Of a DNA stretch of 7,213 nt, positions 6,296 to 7,213 are shown piece after piece. The stretch spans positions 1 through 7,213 of the forward strand of contig JAIOOZ010000630.1 of NCBI GenBank assembly GCA_021414185.1, given 5' to 3'. Every line of letters starts with the position of its first letter. Position 1 is the first letter of the stretch. Made by a program: the position numbers and the translations under genes. The notes beneath the pieces are model-generated. The model saw only the letters and a list, made by a program, of their open reading frames with translations. It was not told the origin of the DNA and made no database searches. This DNA is from Betaproteobacteria bacterium (GTDB lineage Bacteria > Pseudomonadota > Gammaproteobacteria > Burkholderiales > SG8-41).

Positions 6296-7068
6296 TGATT
6301 CTTGTCCTTGAAAAAATCATGCAGGTGGCCGGCAACCAGCGCTGGCGCTTCCAGCAGCACACTGTGCTTGAGACCGGGCAGAAGCAAAAAGCGGGCGTGC
6401 GGCATGCGTTCGGCCATGGACATCGACATGCGCGGCGTGGAACCGGTGTCCAGCTCTCCGGTCATGAGCAGTGCCGGATGGGAAATCCGGTGCAAATCAT
6501 CGATAAGGTCATAGTCGGCGAGCACGCGGTATGCAGCAGCGTAACAATGCGGATCGTTCTGCAAACTCGCGAGCTTGCGCTTGGCGATGATCTCGGGGTG
6601 TGCAGCCTGAAACACAGCGGTGAACCAGCGGTCGACTGCCGCATCGAGATGCTGCGAGGCGCCGCCCGCGGCAAGTGTGTCCGCCCGGGCGCGGGCGCGC
6701 GCACTTTCCTCCGGCGTGCGTCCGCCGATGGCGCTGATCAGGGCCAGCCGGCCGACCCGGGATGGATGCGCCAGCGCCAGGCCCTGCGCAATCAGGCCGC
6801 CGAGGGAAAACCCCGCGACGTCGGGCGCGTCCAGACCGAGATGATCAAGCAGCGCGACGTGATCGTCGACGAAGTCCTGCAAAGTGTATGGTCCTCGCAG
6901 CTTGGCCGAGGCACCGTGCCCACGCAGGTCGTAGCGGATCAGCCGGTAGCGCGCACGCAGTTGCTCGATCACGAAATCCCAGGAGTCGAGCGCACCACCC
7001 ACGCCGTGAATCAGCACGAGCGGCGGGCCGTCACCTTCGATGACATGATGCGGAATGAATGTGTCCAT
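6292..7068 (-). CDS. alpha/beta hydrolase, 3-oxoadipate enol-lactonase (PcaD)-like
   Basis: This is a soluble alpha/beta-fold hydrolase of 258 residues, expected to cleave an ester, lactone or C-C bond. From the ATG at 7068 the visible elements are the oxyanion-strand HGVGG (21-25), YDLRGHGAS (46-54), the nucleophile elbow GFSLGG with S88, the acid D207 in TGELD, and the catalytic H235 in GLKHSVLLE. The triad is complete. The lid region is rich in Arg and Ala (ESARARARAD, 121-130). The frame stays open to a TTG at 7116, but that start would lie inside the stem of the tRNA terminator, so 7068 is preferred although no good Shine-Dalgarno precedes it. It overlaps the third Bug gene by four bases. 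PcaD, BphD-type and generic esterase relatives share this layout, so the substrate is open. Confidence 0.9.
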   Translation of the reverse strand: MDTFIPHHVIEGDGPPLVLIHGVGGALDSWDFVIEQLRARYRLIRYDLRGHGASAKLRGPYTLQDFVDDHVALLDHLGLDAPDVAGFSLGGLIAQGLALAHPSRVGRLALISAIGGRTPEESARARARADTLAAGGASQHLDAAVDRWFTAVFQAAHPEIIAKRKLASLQNDPHCYAAAYRVLADYDLIDDLHRISHPALLMTGELDTGSTPRMSMSMAERMPHARFLLLPGLKHSVLLEAPALVAGHLHDFFKDKNQ

Positions 7069-7084
7069 TCGGATTGCACTGCTG

Positions 7085-7124
7085 AAAACACAAAGGACTT
7101 GAATCGATAGACTCAAGTCCTTTG
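7085..7124 (-). terminator. intrinsic terminator of the tRNA-Arg transcript
   Basis: On the - strand a perfect 12-bp stem (arms 7124-7113 and 7102-7091, beginning CAAAGGACTTGA) encloses a 10-base loop and is followed by TGTTTTC. It begins six bases after the encoded CCA of the tRNA, the usual place for such a terminator. The T-run is short (four), so some read-through is possible, and that matters because the hydrolase starts about 16 bases further on. Confidence 0.8.
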
Positions 7125-7129
7125 AAATT

Positions 7130-7206
7130 TGGCGCGCCCGGCAAGATTCGAACTTGCTACCCCTTGGTTCGTAGCCAAGTACTCTATCCAGATGAGCTAC
7201 GGGCGC
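7130..7206 (-). tRNA. tRNA-Arg, anticodon ACG
   Basis: The 77 bases fold as a standard cloverleaf: acceptor GCGCCCG pairing with CGGGCGC, D stem GCTC/GAGT, anticodon stem CTTGG/CCAAG around the seven-base loop CTACGAA (anticodon ACG, presumably read as ICG for CGU/CGC/CGA), variable loop GGGTA, and T stem GCAAG/CTTGC around TTCGAAT. The discriminator is G and CCA is encoded. Its 5' end is seven bases inside the window, so its promoter lies outside. It resembles the well-known bacterial tRNA-Arg(ACG) throughout. tRNA-Arg genes are frequent integration sites, but no integrase and no copy of its 3' end is visible elsewhere in the window. Confidence 0.97.
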
Positions 7207-7213
7207 GAAGGAG

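Noticed and set aside
6160..7110. 316-codon + strand frame opposite the hydrolase and third Bug gene
   Set aside because: It is antisense to two genes with full catalytic and family motifs; long antisense frames are usual in GC-rich DNA, and the product has no recognisable domain.
7130..7206. tRNA-Arg as the attachment site of a genomic island
   Set aside because: No integrase and no second copy of the tRNA 3' end is present in the window, so there is no direct support.

Overview
The window looks like a GC-rich chromosome segment of a betaproteobacterium, most likely of the Burkholderiales. The evidence is the gene content: three separate periplasmic binding proteins of the Bug/TctC family (a family greatly expanded in Bordetella, Cupriavidus and relatives), beside TauD/TfdA-type dioxygenases, an SDR dehydrogenase and a PcaD-like alpha/beta hydrolase. 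No species can be named from the sequence alone.

Layout. The left block (about 27-2833, + strand) is a tight operon: two tandem, diverged Fe(II)/2-oxoglutarate-dependent dioxygenases followed by a Bug-type binding protein with a GTG start. It meets a converging - strand operon (4829-2890): a 46-codon small ORF with a strong Shine-Dalgarno and a plausible promoter, then a second Bug protein, then an SDR dehydrogenase starting one base after the Bug stop codon. About 400 bases without a recognisable gene follow (roughly 4922-5329), holding short palindromes. The right block (7068-5330, - strand) is an alpha/beta hydrolase overlapping a third Bug protein by four bases (ATGA). At the right edge is a complete tRNA-Arg(ACG) gene with encoded CCA, on the - strand, followed by a strong stem-loop terminator that lies just ahead of the hydrolase.

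How the parts may work together (inference). Each block pairs a periplasmic solute receptor with one or two soluble catabolic enzymes: oxygenases in block 1, a dehydrogenase in block 2, a hydrolase in block 3. No TctA/TctB membrane subunits, transcription regulator, transposase or integrase is visible. The receptors are therefore orphans here and must use membrane partners encoded elsewhere, or act in sensing. The set would suit breakdown of one or more organic acids, esters or ethers, but the substrate cannot be read from the sequence. I see no defence system, CRISPR array or mobile element. The least expected items are the small ORF ahead of the second receptor, the altered WDNR motif in both dioxygenases, and the promoterless gap between the tRNA terminator and the hydrolase.
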